From the NCBI RefSeq assembly GCF_039543245.1, contig NZ_BAABJJ010000008.1, forward strand, positions 14,190-78,189: a DNA stretch of 64,000 nucleotides, read 5' to 3'. The position numbers and the translations under genes were made by a program. Positions 26,226-35,323 of the stretch are shown here, in pieces. This stretch comes from Algibacter_G agarivorans. Its GTDB lineage: Bacteria > Bacteroidota > Bacteroidia > Flavobacteriales > Flavobacteriaceae. Numbering within the stretch: the first letter of the stretch is position 1; the number at the start of each line of letters is the position of its first letter. Under the pieces are notes generated by a model. It saw nothing but the letters and a program-made list of their open reading frames with translations. It did no database searches and was not told the DNA's origin.

Positions 26226-27071
26226 TTACCAGTCCTTATCAGTCTTTATTTTTACGCCTTTTTGTTTTTCAGCATTCATTTTTTCTTGAACTTTCTGTTC
26301 TTGATTATTCATGGCTTCTAACAAACTCTTTATTTGTTGTGGAGACAGTTGCCCGGGTTGAGGCTTAGGTTTTTGTTCTTCTTTCTTTTTTTCATCATCT
26401 CCTTTATCCTTTTTTTCATCTTTAGGTTTACCCTCATCCTCCTTTTTCTCGTCTTCGTCTCCCTTATCTTTTTTATCCTCTTTATCGTCTCCTTCTTGAT
26501 CTTTATTATCTTGATTCTCCTTTTTGTCTTCGTTTTCTTTCTGATCTTTATTATCCTTATCCTCGTCCTTTTTATCTTTATCGTCTTTATTCTCCTCTTG
26601 CTGTTTATCTTCTTGCTCTTTCTGTTTTTTCTTAGCTACGGCCAAATTATAACGTGTTTCTTCATCAGTAGGGTCGTTTCTTAAAGCATTTTTATAAGCT
26701 TCAACGGCTTCTTTATATTTTTCATTTTTCATTAAAATATTACCAATATTATGAAATGCTTTATGCTTTTCTACTTTTGAAGTAGCCCTTTCCGCAGCTT
26801 GTTGATGCCTATATAAAGCCTCTTCATAATTTCCTTTTTCGTAATAGGAATTCCCTAAATTGTAAGCCCCTGTAACACTAGAAGGCTGTTCTGAAATAGC
26901 TTTTCTATATGCCATTTCTGCGGAGATAAAATCGTCTCCTTTCGCTAAAGCATTTCCTTGGTAAACATAATTATTAGCTTTCTTTAAAGCCTGCAGTTGT
27001 GCCTTATCTTCTTCTTGGGCAAAAGAGATTGAAGTAACACACGCCAATAAGATTAATAATATATGCTTCAT
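26226..27071 (-). CDS. batC: BatC-like TPR protein with long K/E/D-rich region
   Basis: A 281-residue exported protein with signal peptide (ISFAQE), three or four TPR units (AEMAYRKAISEQPSSVTGAY to AYKNALRNDPTDEETRYNL), then a highly charged low-complexity run of Lys/Glu/Asp/Asn/Gln (about residues 155-235) and a C-terminal QLSPQQIKSLLEAMNNQEQ. TPR plus charged tail between batB and batD is characteristic of BatC. The charged region creates a long meaningless reverse-strand ORF (26334-26684). Confidence 0.85.
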   Translation of the reverse strand: MKHILLILLACVTSISFAQEEDKAQLQALKKANNYVYQGNALAKGDDFISAEMAYRKAISEQPSSVTGAYNLGNSYYEKGNYEEALYRHQQAAERATSKVEKHKAFHNIGNILMKNEKYKEAVEAYKNALRNDPTDEETRYNLAVAKKKQKEQEDKQQEENKDDKDKKDEDKDNKDQKENEDKKENQDNKDQEGDDKEDKKDKGDEDEKKEDEGKPKDEKKDKGDDEKKKEEQKPKPQPGQLSPQQIKSLLEAMNNQEQKVQEKMNAEKQKGVKIKTDKDW

Positions 27072-27159
27072 TTTTTTATTTTTAAGGTATAAAACCTTGT
27101 GTTTTTTGTTCGTTAAAAAATTTATAAAATTGTTAATTACTTCAATTTATGAGATTTCC

Positions 27160-27176
27160 TCCCGATAATTATCGGA
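27160..27176. repeat. Dispersed palindrome between batB and batC
   Basis: TCCCGATAATTATCGGA, a variant of the palindrome inside nadD, lies 10 bp beyond the batB stop codon. Confidence 0.65.
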
Positions 27177-27186
27177 ATCGCGGAAA

Positions 27187-28224
27187 CTAAAGGTTTTCAT
27201 TAAATAAATTCAATTTTTTCAACCATGCTGTTTTTCGTTCTAACAAGAAAACATCTAATAGCAAAAAGAAAATACCAAAACCTAAAAACCATTGAAACTG
27301 GTCCTTAAATTCCGCAAATTGTTTTGCTTCAAATTCTGTTTTATCCATTCCGCTTAAAATCTCGCGGATATTTGCGACTACATCCTTTGTGTTTTTTCCA
27401 TTAATGTATGCGCCGTTAGCTTGGTTAGCAATATTTTGAAGCGTTTCTTCATTTAACCGCGTGATAACGGTTTCGCCTTGATTATCTTTTTTATAGTTTA
27501 AAACAATCCCATTTCGCTTTTCTGGAATAGGACCGCCTTTTACATCTCCAACGCCTATAGTAAAAATCCTAATACCTTCTTTATGAGCTTCTTCTGCTAT
27601 AGCGGCGGCTTCTTGACTATGGTCTTCGCCATCTGAAATAATAATAAGTACTCTATTTGTTTGCTCTTCATCATCAAAATAAGTTTTAGCCAATTTAATA
27701 GCTTCGTTTATTGCTGTTCCTTGTGATGATAGCATATCGGTATTCATGCTTTGCAAAAACATTTTAGCCGATGCATAATCTGTTGTTATTGGCAATTGCG
27801 GAAATGCTTTTCCTGCATAAGCGATAATACCAACACGGTCACTAGCCAAATTATTAATGATTTGTGTAACGAGTTGTTTTGATTTCTCTAATCGGTTAGG
27901 TGCAATATCTTCGGCTAGCATACTTTTAGAAACATCGACGGCAAAAACAATATCTACCCCCTCGCGTTTAACAGTTTCTAATTTTGTACCAATTTTCGGG
28001 TTTACCAGAGCAATCGTTAAGCACAAAAAAGCCAAGCTTAAAACAATAATTTTTAGAACTGCTTTGAATATAGACCTATTTGGGCTTAACCTTTTTAGCA
28101 ATTTTTTATCTGCAAATTTGTTCTGTGCTCTATATCTCCAAAATTGAAGCAGCAAAAAAAGCAGGATTATTACTGGAATAATTGCCAATGCCCAAAACCA
28201 TATTTTTTCTTCTAATTGATACAT
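27187..28224 (-). CDS. batB: BatB, VWA-domain membrane protein
   Basis: A 345-residue protein with N-terminal membrane segments (about residues 8-26 and 54-74), a von Willebrand factor A domain with the metal site DIVFAVDVSKSML and IISDGEDHSQEA, and a C-terminal membrane anchor (WFLGFGIFFLLLDVFLL). It is the standard BatB layout. It pairs with BatA immediately upstream and probably forms a MoxR-controlled membrane complex. Confidence 0.9.
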   Translation of the reverse strand: MYQLEEKIWFWALAIIPVIILLFLLLQFWRYRAQNKFADKKLLKRLSPNRSIFKAVLKIIVLSLAFLCLTIALVNPKIGTKLETVKREGVDIVFAVDVSKSMLAEDIAPNRLEKSKQLVTQIINNLASDRVGIIAYAGKAFPQLPITTDYASAKMFLQSMNTDMLSSQGTAINEAIKLAKTYFDDEEQTNRVLIIISDGEDHSQEAAAIAEEAHKEGIRIFTIGVGDVKGGPIPEKRNGIVLNYKKDNQGETVITRLNEETLQNIANQANGAYINGKNTKDVVANIREILSGMDKTEFEAKQFAEFKDQFQWFLGFGIFFLLLDVFLLERKTAWLKKLNLFNENL

Positions 28225-28330
28225 TTTTTAGTCTTCAGTAAACAGTCTTCATTTGGCAGTTTGCCATCGATGTCCTGTATATCTTTAAATTTAAGATTTC
28301 CGCTTCCGCGGAAAAGAAAAAAAGCAACAC

Positions 28331-29335
28331 TTATACAAAACTCCTAAATACTGTAAAGCGTAATAATAATTCTAAAAGCAATAATAACCCTGCCAAAATG
28401 ACTAACGAGCGATATTTTTCTTCGTAATTATAAAACTTAAATTCTTCTATTTCTGTTTTTTCTAGTTTATTAATTTCATCGTAAATCTCTTCAAGTTTCT
28501 TGTTGTTTGTTGCTCTAAAATATTTACCACCGGTAACTTCGGCTATTTCTTTAAGTAAGGCTTCATCAATCTCGACTTGTATACGTCCGTATTGAAAATT
28601 ACCATTTGGCAAAATCGCAACAGGAGATAGTGCCATCCCGTTAGTTCCCAAACCAATAGTATACGTTTTGATACCGTATTCAACAGCCAATTCACTCGCT
28701 ATTTTTGGATCTATAAAACCTGAGTTATTTACGCCATCAGTCAATAAAATAATAACCTTACTTGTGGCTTTACTATCTTTTAATCTATTAACCGATGTTG
28801 CTAAGCCCATACCAATAGCGGTACCGCCTTCAATTATTGTATTGTACTTAATGCTCTTAAGCGACCTTAACACTATAGATTTATCGCTTGTAATAGGTGT
28901 TTTAGTATAGCTTTCTCCTGCATATTCTACTAGACCTATTCTATCATTTGGTCTGCCTTTTATAAATTCTGCAGCTACTTTTTTTAAGGCTTCTAACCTA
29001 TTTGGCGATAAATCTTTAGCTAACATACTAGCTGAAACATCTATGGCCATGACTATATCTATACCTCGTGTGGTTTTCGTTTTAGTAGACACATCAACAG
29101 ATTGCGGTCTCGCTAAAGCTGTTATAAGTATTGCTAGCGCTACTAACCGCAAAGCAAATAAAAGATGTTTTAATTTTGGCAACCAAGAATTGGTAACTTT
29201 AAAGCCTTTTAAACTTGATATTTTAAGTTCTGCTGTTTGTTTTTTGTGTTTAAAAACATACCAAAGTACCGCTACAGGAAGCGCCAACAGCAACCAGAAA
29301 AACCCTATATTTAAAAATTCTATGCCCTCAAACAT
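28331..29335 (-). CDS. batA: BatA, VWA-domain membrane protein
   Basis: A 334-residue protein with two N-terminal membrane segments, a VWA domain carrying the MIDAS motif DIVMAIDVSASML and LTDGVNNSGFIDP, and a C-terminal anchor (LVILAGLLLLLELLL). Its start overlaps the upstream stop as TAATG at 29335, so translation is coupled. BatA and BatB are paralogues. Together with MoxR and DUF58 they form the classic aerotolerance operon. Confidence 0.9.
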   Translation of the reverse strand: MFEGIEFLNIGFFWLLLALPVAVLWYVFKHKKQTAELKISSLKGFKVTNSWLPKLKHLLFALRLVALAILITALARPQSVDVSTKTKTTRGIDIVMAIDVSASMLAKDLSPNRLEALKKVAAEFIKGRPNDRIGLVEYAGESYTKTPITSDKSIVLRSLKSIKYNTIIEGGTAIGMGLATSVNRLKDSKATSKVIILLTDGVNNSGFIDPKIASELAVEYGIKTYTIGLGTNGMALSPVAILPNGNFQYGRIQVEIDEALLKEIAEVTGGKYFRATNNKKLEEIYDEINKLEKTEIEEFKFYNYEEKYRSLVILAGLLLLLELLLRFTVFRSFV

Positions 29336-30984
29336 TATTCTTCTACTTCTTTAAGTTCAACTGAATTTAGAATGCGTTCTGTCATTTTTTCGGCGTAAAC
29401 ATCATATTCTTTATAAGCTACCAGCACTTGCTGTATTACATTTTCGGATGTAAAGCCCAAAATAACATAATTGCTTTTTTGAAATTTATCAGTATTTGGA
29501 ACTGGTATTTCCATAGTGCCATACACTTTCAATCCTTCCGCGCCGTTTGGTGTGGTAAACTCATCTGTTTTTGTTATTATGTTTTGAGCCCCAACAGATT
29601 CAAACATTTTTAAACTTCCATCTATAGCTTGTTTAATATCTATTTTATTATCCCCAAGATTTTTTAATCTGGTTGTAGCCGCCGTAATTTGAAACTGACC
29701 AATTAGGCTTCCGTATTCAAATTGCGTTAAGTCTATTTGCTGAGCCATTTCTTCTGGTAACTCAGGCGTTGTTCTTTTTAAAACCTTTGGTGTTGTAATC
29801 GTTATTGGTGGAAATCCGTATGCGCTGGTAACCCATTCGCCTTCTAGAAGTTCTTTACTATCATGACCAATAACCGTATCTTTCACATAATCAAAGCCAT
29901 ATTTTATTGAAAAACCAACAACAGCTGCTGTAATTAAAAATAAGCTTAAAAGAACTGTAATAATTATTTTGTTCCGCTTCTTTTTACGGGCTTGTTCTTC
30001 TCTATATTTTTGATCTAAAAGCTTTTCTTCTTCGGTAGGTTCTGGCAATGCCTCTTTTACGTGATCTATCTCTAAATCAATAGTATCTCTATCAATTTTT
30101 GCGAGTTCAATATCTGGAGCAGACTTTGCGAATTTCACTAAATCGGCACGTTTTAAAATGCTTTCTAGGTTTTTAATATCGTCTTTACTTAAATCTACTT
30201 GATTGCCGTCTTTAAGCAAATTAAGTCGGTGGATTAATTCGTCTGTAGTACTCTCTAAAGCATGATCATATACTTTTTCATCAAGATATTTTCTGATGAT
30301 GAATGTCAGATCCGAATAATAATCTTTTAAATTTTCATGTTCTAAATAATGACTTTCATCTAGCTTTTTTAATGCTAATTTAGCTCTATCATAAGGTGGT
30401 AACAAAGCAATTTGTTCTTCTTCCGTCAACGGCTTTTTTCGCCAAATAAACCAATATATTAAAGCCCCTATAGCACCAATAATTAACAGTGCGTATAATA
30501 CATATTTCCACCAATTGCTTCCTGTTTTTTTAACTGCGATAATGGGTTTGATATCATAAAGTCCTTTTGTAGTATCTACCACAATATCGTTGACTTCAAC
30601 TTGTAATGAATCTGTAAAAAAAGTTCTATCTCCAATAATAATTTTTTGCCTTGGGATGGTATATGAACCCGAATCAAACTGTATTAAACCATATCGTCTT
30701 ATCAGGTTATATTTATCCTTATTTTTTGTAGTATCAATTTGATATGCTTCTATCATTTCCAAAGGCGAAAAGGTTTGCCCTTCTGGGAACACAACTAGCT
30801 TTGTGGTATCTGCTTCAACTTTTATTTCGTAAGTAATCTGTTCTCCAATTTTTATAGAATTGGTTTCTACAGATGATGTTACTTGAGAAAATGAAGCTAA
30901 AGACGATAGACAAAAGAGTATAGAGAAAAAGACCGATAACTGGTGACTGAAGACTGAAGACTGAAGACTGTATCTTGTTTTCAT
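29335..30984 (-). CDS. BatD-like beta-domain membrane protein in Bat operon
   Basis: The ATG at 30984 gives 549 residues. A signal peptide (SSLASFSQ) is followed by a beta domain, VETNSIKIGEQITYEIKVEA to SYTIPRQKIIIGDRTFFTDS, resembling BatD. A transmembrane segment comes near residue 170, then a long cytoplasmic helical part (YDRAKLALKKLDESHYLEHE, DLTFIIRKYLDEKVYDHALE), a second membrane segment and a further domain. It lies between DUF58 and batA, where flavobacteria carry an extra gene. Function unknown. The first coding bases contain a tandem ACTGAAG repeat also found outside genes. Confidence 0.75.
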   Translation of the reverse strand: MKTRYSLQSSVFSHQLSVFFSILFCLSSLASFSQVTSSVETNSIKIGEQITYEIKVEADTTKLVVFPEGQTFSPLEMIEAYQIDTTKNKDKYNLIRRYGLIQFDSGSYTIPRQKIIIGDRTFFTDSLQVEVNDIVVDTTKGLYDIKPIIAVKKTGSNWWKYVLYALLIIGAIGALIYWFIWRKKPLTEEEQIALLPPYDRAKLALKKLDESHYLEHENLKDYYSDLTFIIRKYLDEKVYDHALESTTDELIHRLNLLKDGNQVDLSKDDIKNLESILKRADLVKFAKSAPDIELAKIDRDTIDLEIDHVKEALPEPTEEEKLLDQKYREEQARKKKRNKIIITVLLSLFLITAAVVGFSIKYGFDYVKDTVIGHDSKELLEGEWVTSAYGFPPITITTPKVLKRTTPELPEEMAQQIDLTQFEYGSLIGQFQITAATTRLKNLGDNKIDIKQAIDGSLKMFESVGAQNIITKTDEFTTPNGAEGLKVYGTMEIPVPNTDKFQKSNYVILGFTSENVIQQVLVAYKEYDVYAEKMTERILNSVELKEVEE

Positions 30985-31020
30985 AAATCGTAATTCGTTA
31001 ATCATAAATCGTTAATCTTT

Positions 31021-31887
31021 TTATCCTCTTCTTTTAAAATAGCCCAATAACTTTTTTACATAGCTTTCATCAACTCGACAATCAATCGCTCCCGCACCAG
31101 ATTTTGTAAAGCTTTCTTTGTAATACTTCACTTTTTCATGATAGAATTTGCCATAATTACGTCTTACCTTTTTCGAAGATGTATTTACCAGCATGAGTTC
31201 CCCTGTTTCTTCATCTTGCATTTGCACCATCCCAAGGTTTGGAATTTCGGTTTCATACTTGTCATAAACTCGAATGCCCGTAACATCGTGCTTACGTGAA
31301 ACAATTTTCATGGTTTGATGATAATCGTCGGCTATAAAGTCAGACAATACAAATACAATAGCCTTTTTCTTCATTACGTTTTGCATGAATTTTAAAGCTT
31401 CTGCTAAATTGGTTTGTCTACTTTCTGGATGAAATTCAATTAATTCTCGAATAATTCGTAATACATGTGAACGTCCTTTTTTTGGCGGAATATACAATTC
31501 CACTTTATCTGAAAATAAAATCAGTCCTATCTTATCATTATTCTGTGTTGCTGAAAATGCTAAAGTTGCAGCTATTTCAGTAACAACTTCATTTTTAAAT
31601 TGCTGTTTAGTACCAAATAATTCAGAACCCGAAACATCAACCATAAGCATCATGGTTAATTCTCGTTCTTCCTCAAAAACTTTTACGTAAGGCTCATTAT
31701 AACGTGCAGTAACATTCCAGTCTATACTTCTTACATCATCACCAAACTGATACTGTCGCACTTCACTAAAAGTCATACCTCGTCCTTTAAAGGTTGAATG
31801 ATATTCGCCTCCAAAGATATGATCAGACAACCGACGCGTCTTAATCTCTATTTTACGTACTTTTTTTAGTAATTCTTTAGTATCCAT
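31021..31887 (-). CDS. DUF58 domain protein
   Basis: The ATG at 31887 (MDTKELLKKVRKIEIKTRRL) gives 288 residues; upstream codons correspond to intergenic repeat sequence. The conserved DUF58 core is QYQFGDDVRSIDWNVTARYN with EERELTMMLMVDVSGS, a VWA-like fold with an altered metal site. It lies between MoxR and the Bat genes, an association seen across bacteria. MoxR and DUF58 proteins are thought to act as a chaperone-like module on membrane VWA partners. Confidence 0.92.
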   Translation of the reverse strand: MDTKELLKKVRKIEIKTRRLSDHIFGGEYHSTFKGRGMTFSEVRQYQFGDDVRSIDWNVTARYNEPYVKVFEEERELTMMLMVDVSGSELFGTKQQFKNEVVTEIAATLAFSATQNNDKIGLILFSDKVELYIPPKKGRSHVLRIIRELIEFHPESRQTNLAEALKFMQNVMKKKAIVFVLSDFIADDYHQTMKIVSRKHDVTGIRVYDKYETEIPNLGMVQMQDEETGELMLVNTSSKKVRRNYGKFYHEKVKYYKESFTKSGAGAIDCRVDESYVKKLLGYFKRRG

Positions 31888-31977
31888 GTTTTGATTTACG
31901 ATTATAGATTTTTGATTTACGATTTCTCGAATCGAAAAAATCACAAATCATAATTTGTCATTCTAAAATCTGAAATT

Positions 31978-32979
31978 CTATGGTACCTCTATCTCATTAA
32001 CTATTTTATTGATGATGTCTTCTGAAGTTACATTTTCGGCTTCAGCTTCATAAGTAATACCTATTCTGTGCCTTAACACATCATAAACTACGGCACGTAC
32101 ATCCTCTGGAATTACATAACCACGACGCTTAATAAAGGCATAACATTTAGCTGCAGTTGCTAAATTGATGCTTCCACGGGGTGATGCGCCAAATGAAATC
32201 AATGGTTTTAAATCAGGAAGTCTATATTTTTCTGGGTAACGTGTAGCGAATATAATATCCAGTATATATTTTTCAATTTTTTCATCCATGTACACCTCGC
32301 GAACAGCTTCTTGGGCTTTTAATATTTGAGATACAGATACCACAGAATTTACTTTATCCCAAGCCCCTTTAAGGTTAGCTCTCATAATGAGTTGTTCTTC
32401 ATCAATTTTAGGATAATCAATAACTGTTTTTAGCATAAAACGGTCTACCTGAGCTTCTGGCAAAGGGTATGTTCCTTCTTGCTCAACTGGATTTTGCGTT
32501 GCCATAACTAAAAATGGTTTGTCTAACTTAAAAGTTTCATCACCAATAGTTACTTGCTTTTCTTGCATGGCTTCTAATAAAGCCGACTGCACTTTTGCTG
32601 GAGCTCTATTAATCTCATCTGCTAATACAAAGTTTGCAAAAATGGGCCCCTTTTTTATAGAAAAATCATTAACCTTCATATTATAGATTAATGTCCCTGT
32701 AACATCTGCAGGTAATAAATCTGGTGTAAACTGGATTCTACTAAAACTTCCGTCCACAGCCTGTGCCAAGGTATTAATAGCTAATGTTTTTGCTAATCCA
32801 GGAACACCTTCTAACAAAATGTGCCCTTGTCCTAATAAACCAATAAGCAAACGTTCTACCATATGCTTTTGACCTACTATAACTTTATTCATTTCTAGCA
32901 TCAGTAAATCAACAAAAGCACTTTCCTTTTCAATTTTCTCGTTAATCGTCTTAATATCAATTACACCTGTTTCTTCCAT
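31978..32979 (-). CDS. MoxR-family AAA+ ATPase
   Basis: A 333-residue AAA+ ATPase with Walker A GVPGLAKT, Walker B FVLADEINRAP and the conserved QNPVEQEGTYPLPEAQVDRF (sensor 1 and arginine region). It opens the operon MoxR, DUF58, BatD-like, BatA-E, read from the promoter at 33.0 kb. MoxR ATPases act as chaperones that assemble or activate VWA-domain partners, here presumably BatA and BatB. Confidence 0.94.
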   Translation of the reverse strand: MEETGVIDIKTINEKIEKESAFVDLLMLEMNKVIVGQKHMVERLLIGLLGQGHILLEGVPGLAKTLAINTLAQAVDGSFSRIQFTPDLLPADVTGTLIYNMKVNDFSIKKGPIFANFVLADEINRAPAKVQSALLEAMQEKQVTIGDETFKLDKPFLVMATQNPVEQEGTYPLPEAQVDRFMLKTVIDYPKIDEEQLIMRANLKGAWDKVNSVVSVSQILKAQEAVREVYMDEKIEKYILDIIFATRYPEKYRLPDLKPLISFGASPRGSINLATAAKCYAFIKRRGYVIPEDVRAVVYDVLRHRIGITYEAEAENVTSEDIINKIVNEIEVP

Positions 32980-33000
32980 TATTTTTATAATTTAAAAGCC

Positions 33001-33031
33001 CGAATATACAGTCCTTATTTGAGCATTGCAA
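33001..33031 (-). promoter_or_regulatory. Promoter of the MoxR-Bat operon
   Basis: On the minus strand a TTG (complement of 33029-33031) is followed after 20 nt by TATATTCG (complement of 33001-33008), one base off TAnnTTTG, 22 bp upstream of the moxR-family ATG. Confidence 0.65.
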
Positions 33032-33150
33032 ATTGTTAAAATTTTTATTGATACCATGTTAAAAATTGGTTAAAAAAAAGAATAAATACAACGATTTCGG
33101 CGTTTAACGTATAATTATGATAACTTTATCTTAAATGTGATTTTATCTTT

Positions 33151-33187
33151 AAAAACAAAGCGCAATACCTTTCGATATTGCGCTTTG
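33151..33187 (-). terminator. Intrinsic terminator after DUF4382 lipoprotein
   Basis: A perfect 12-bp stem CAAAGCGCAATA with its complement, an 8-base loop and a minus-strand T run at 33151-33155 separate the DUF4382 gene from the Bat operon. Confidence 0.85.
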
Positions 33188-33208
33188 CATTTAAAAATAT
33201 ATTTATTA

Positions 33209-34312
33209 TTATTCCAAAACTAAAGTAGTATTTACAATTTCCTCTTCAGCTGGTTCTAAAGTAATCAAGAATTCTTGTGCAACATACCCAATAGCACCTA
33301 TAGTTACTGTATAATCATTAGGCGCAACTCCTTCAATAATATATTCTCCACTAGCATTGGTTTCTATACTTGTTGAAGCATCATCATTTATAGATACAGT
33401 TGCAACAATTCCATTATCTAAACCGGATACTGTACCACTTATTTTACCAGGTTTAAGCATAAGTTCAATTGGGTCTGTAATGGTTGTAGTTTCTCCATTG
33501 GTAACTAAAACATCTATTGCGCTTCCATAGGCGTAGTCTGATTCTTCATCAATTGGCATTGCTATAACTTCATAGGTTCCTGCAGGAACGCCCCAAAGGG
33601 CAAATGCTCCTGTAACTTCATCGGTGTATGCGGTAATAACAAAATCATCTTCGATTTCTGGCGTTCCTTTATCATCAATCAATACAGATACAATACTTGA
33701 AACATTGTTTGGAGAAACCGACCCTTTAATAATTCCTGAACTGGCTTCTGCACTTACATAAAGTACAGGTTTCAAAATAATATTACCCGAGTTACCTGCA
33801 TGTACGATTGATTTTTCAACATCAAAGTCTAGTACAAAATCATATGTAAAACCCTCTTCAATTAAAGTATTAACTTTAAGTTTTAAGCCAGACTGTTGAG
33901 CACTTGGAGTTTTTAGGTCGAACGCTTCGCTTTCATTATTTTCTCCTTCTATAACTATTGTGTTCCCATCACCTAGCACCAACCTCATTTGACTTAAAGT
34001 ACCTGCTGGAATTGGAAATCTTTCAACTAAAACTTTACTAAAACCGCCAGTAAAATCCAGCAAATTAACTGTTTCATTATTAGCTTCAAGTGATAACCAT
34101 CCGTTATCATCATCATTGTCATCATCCATTTTAATCATAACGTCAATAATTTCAACATTAACAGCTTCATAATCTCCTGGAGCATCTACTAATCTTATCG
34201 AAATCGTTGAAGCTTCTTTAGCTGCATCACTTGATTTATTGTCATCACAGGACATTAAAAATGTGAGAACTAATAGCGGAAAAATTAATTTTAGTTTTTT
34301 CAAAGTTTTCAT
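33209..34312 (-). CDS. DUF4382 lipoprotein with carboxypeptidase-regulatory-like repeats
   Basis: The 367-residue product has a lipoprotein signal (LMSC, Cys22). A DUF4382 domain follows, starting ISIRLVDAPGDYEAVNVEII and ending with FVLDFDVEKSIVHAGNSGNI. Two beta-sandwich repeats of the carboxypeptidase-regulatory type follow (IIKGSVSPNNVSSIVSVLID and KISGTVSGLDNGIVATVSIN). It is probably a cell-surface or periplasmic lipoprotein with adhesion or structural roles. No partners are nearby. Confidence 0.85.
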   Translation of the reverse strand: MKTLKKLKLIFPLLVLTFLMSCDDNKSSDAAKEASTISIRLVDAPGDYEAVNVEIIDVMIKMDDDNDDDNGWLSLEANNETVNLLDFTGGFSKVLVERFPIPAGTLSQMRLVLGDGNTIVIEGENNESEAFDLKTPSAQQSGLKLKVNTLIEEGFTYDFVLDFDVEKSIVHAGNSGNIILKPVLYVSAEASSGIIKGSVSPNNVSSIVSVLIDDKGTPEIEDDFVITAYTDEVTGAFALWGVPAGTYEVIAMPIDEESDYAYGSAIDVLVTNGETTTITDPIELMLKPGKISGTVSGLDNGIVATVSINDDASTSIETNASGEYIIEGVAPNDYTVTIGAIGYVAQEFLITLEPAEEEIVNTTLVLE

Positions 34313-34518
34313 TTTTTTTTATTTTTAAGTTTATACATCTTATTTACGAAGGTTTAGTCAGTTTAGACTAATCCATTTACCATTTTGTGAAAGATTTTTT
34401 TAATTATCGTTTACCACAATAATAAAATATTATCGTGGTTTTTAAGTATTTTTATACGTGAATTACAAAAAAAAGCATATAACCTGTAATCTCTAAAAAA
34501 TCAAAGAACTAAAATATA

Positions 34519-35271
34519 ATGAAAAAGACCGCCCTAATTACTGGAGCAACAAGTGGTATAGGAGAAGCCACTGCTTATGAGTTTGCAAAACAAGGTATTA
34601 ACTTAGTACTCTGTGGAAGACGCTTAGAACGCCTAAACACCATACAAAAAGCTTTAGAACGCTTAACCGATGTGTATATTTTAAATTTTGATGTTCGCAA
34701 TAAAAAAGAAGCATTTAAAGCAATAGAGTCGCTACCGGACAAATTTAAAAACATTGATATCCTGATAAACAATGCAGGAAATGCTCATGGTTTAGACCCA
34801 ATAAACGAAGGCAGTATTGATGATTGGGATGCCATGATGGATATCAATGTAAAGGGATTGCTGTATGTAAGTAAAGCTATTATCCCACAAATGACGGACC
34901 AGAAATCTGGACATATTATAAATATTGGTTCTTCCGCAGGAAAAGAAGTATATCCAAAAGGCAATGTGTATTGCGCCAGCAAACATGCTGTTTTAGCAAT
35001 TACCGAAGGCATGCGTATTGATTTAAACCCCTATGGAATTAAAGTAGGGGCTATAAATCCCGGTCTGGTAGAAACCGAATTTTCTCAAGTGCGTTTTAAA
35101 GGCGATAAAATGGCGGACTCCGTATACAAAGGTTTTAAAGCACTACAAGCTAAAGATATTGCTGAAGTTATCTATTTTGTAGTATCAAGACCAGCTCATG
35201 TTAATATTGCCGATGTTTTGATGTTTTGTACGGCACAGGCTAACTCAACACTAGTAAAGAAATCTTTGTAG
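34519..35271 (+). CDS. Short-chain dehydrogenase/reductase
   Basis: A 250-residue classical SDR with the NAD(P) motif TGATSGIGEATA at the N-terminus, NNAG in ILINNAGNAHGL, and the catalytic Ser/Tyr/Lys set in INIGSSAG and VYCASKHAV. CGRRLERL after the second strand suggests NADP preference. It resembles YdfG-type oxidoreductases acting on 3-hydroxy acids, though the substrate is uncertain. A 20-bp perfect inverted repeat covers its last codons. Confidence 0.9.
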   Translation: MKKTALITGATSGIGEATAYEFAKQGINLVLCGRRLERLNTIQKALERLTDVYILNFDVRNKKEAFKAIESLPDKFKNIDILINNAGNAHGLDPINEGSIDDWDAMMDINVKGLLYVSKAIIPQMTDQKSGHIINIGSSAGKEVYPKGNVYCASKHAVLAITEGMRIDLNPYGIKVGAINPGLVETEFSQVRFKGDKMADSVYKGFKALQAKDIAEVIYFVVSRPAHVNIADVLMFCTAQANSTLVKKSL

Positions 35272-35290
35272 ATTTCTTTACTAGTGTTGA
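35245..35290. terminator. Long perfect inverted repeat across the SDR stop codon
   Basis: Twenty-base arms that are exact complements with a 6-base loop (TTTGTA) contain the SDR stop codon. No T tract follows at once, so it could be a terminator, an RNA processing site or a 3'-end stabiliser. Confidence 0.6.
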
Positions 35291-35323
35291 GCATTATTTA
35301 TTTTTATTATTTATTCAAGTAAT

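Noticed and set aside
26334..26684. A 116-codon plus-strand ORF rich in Phe, Leu and Ile
   Set aside because: It is the antisense of the Lys/Glu/Asp-rich region of batC; the hydrophobic composition follows automatically from the codons on the other strand.
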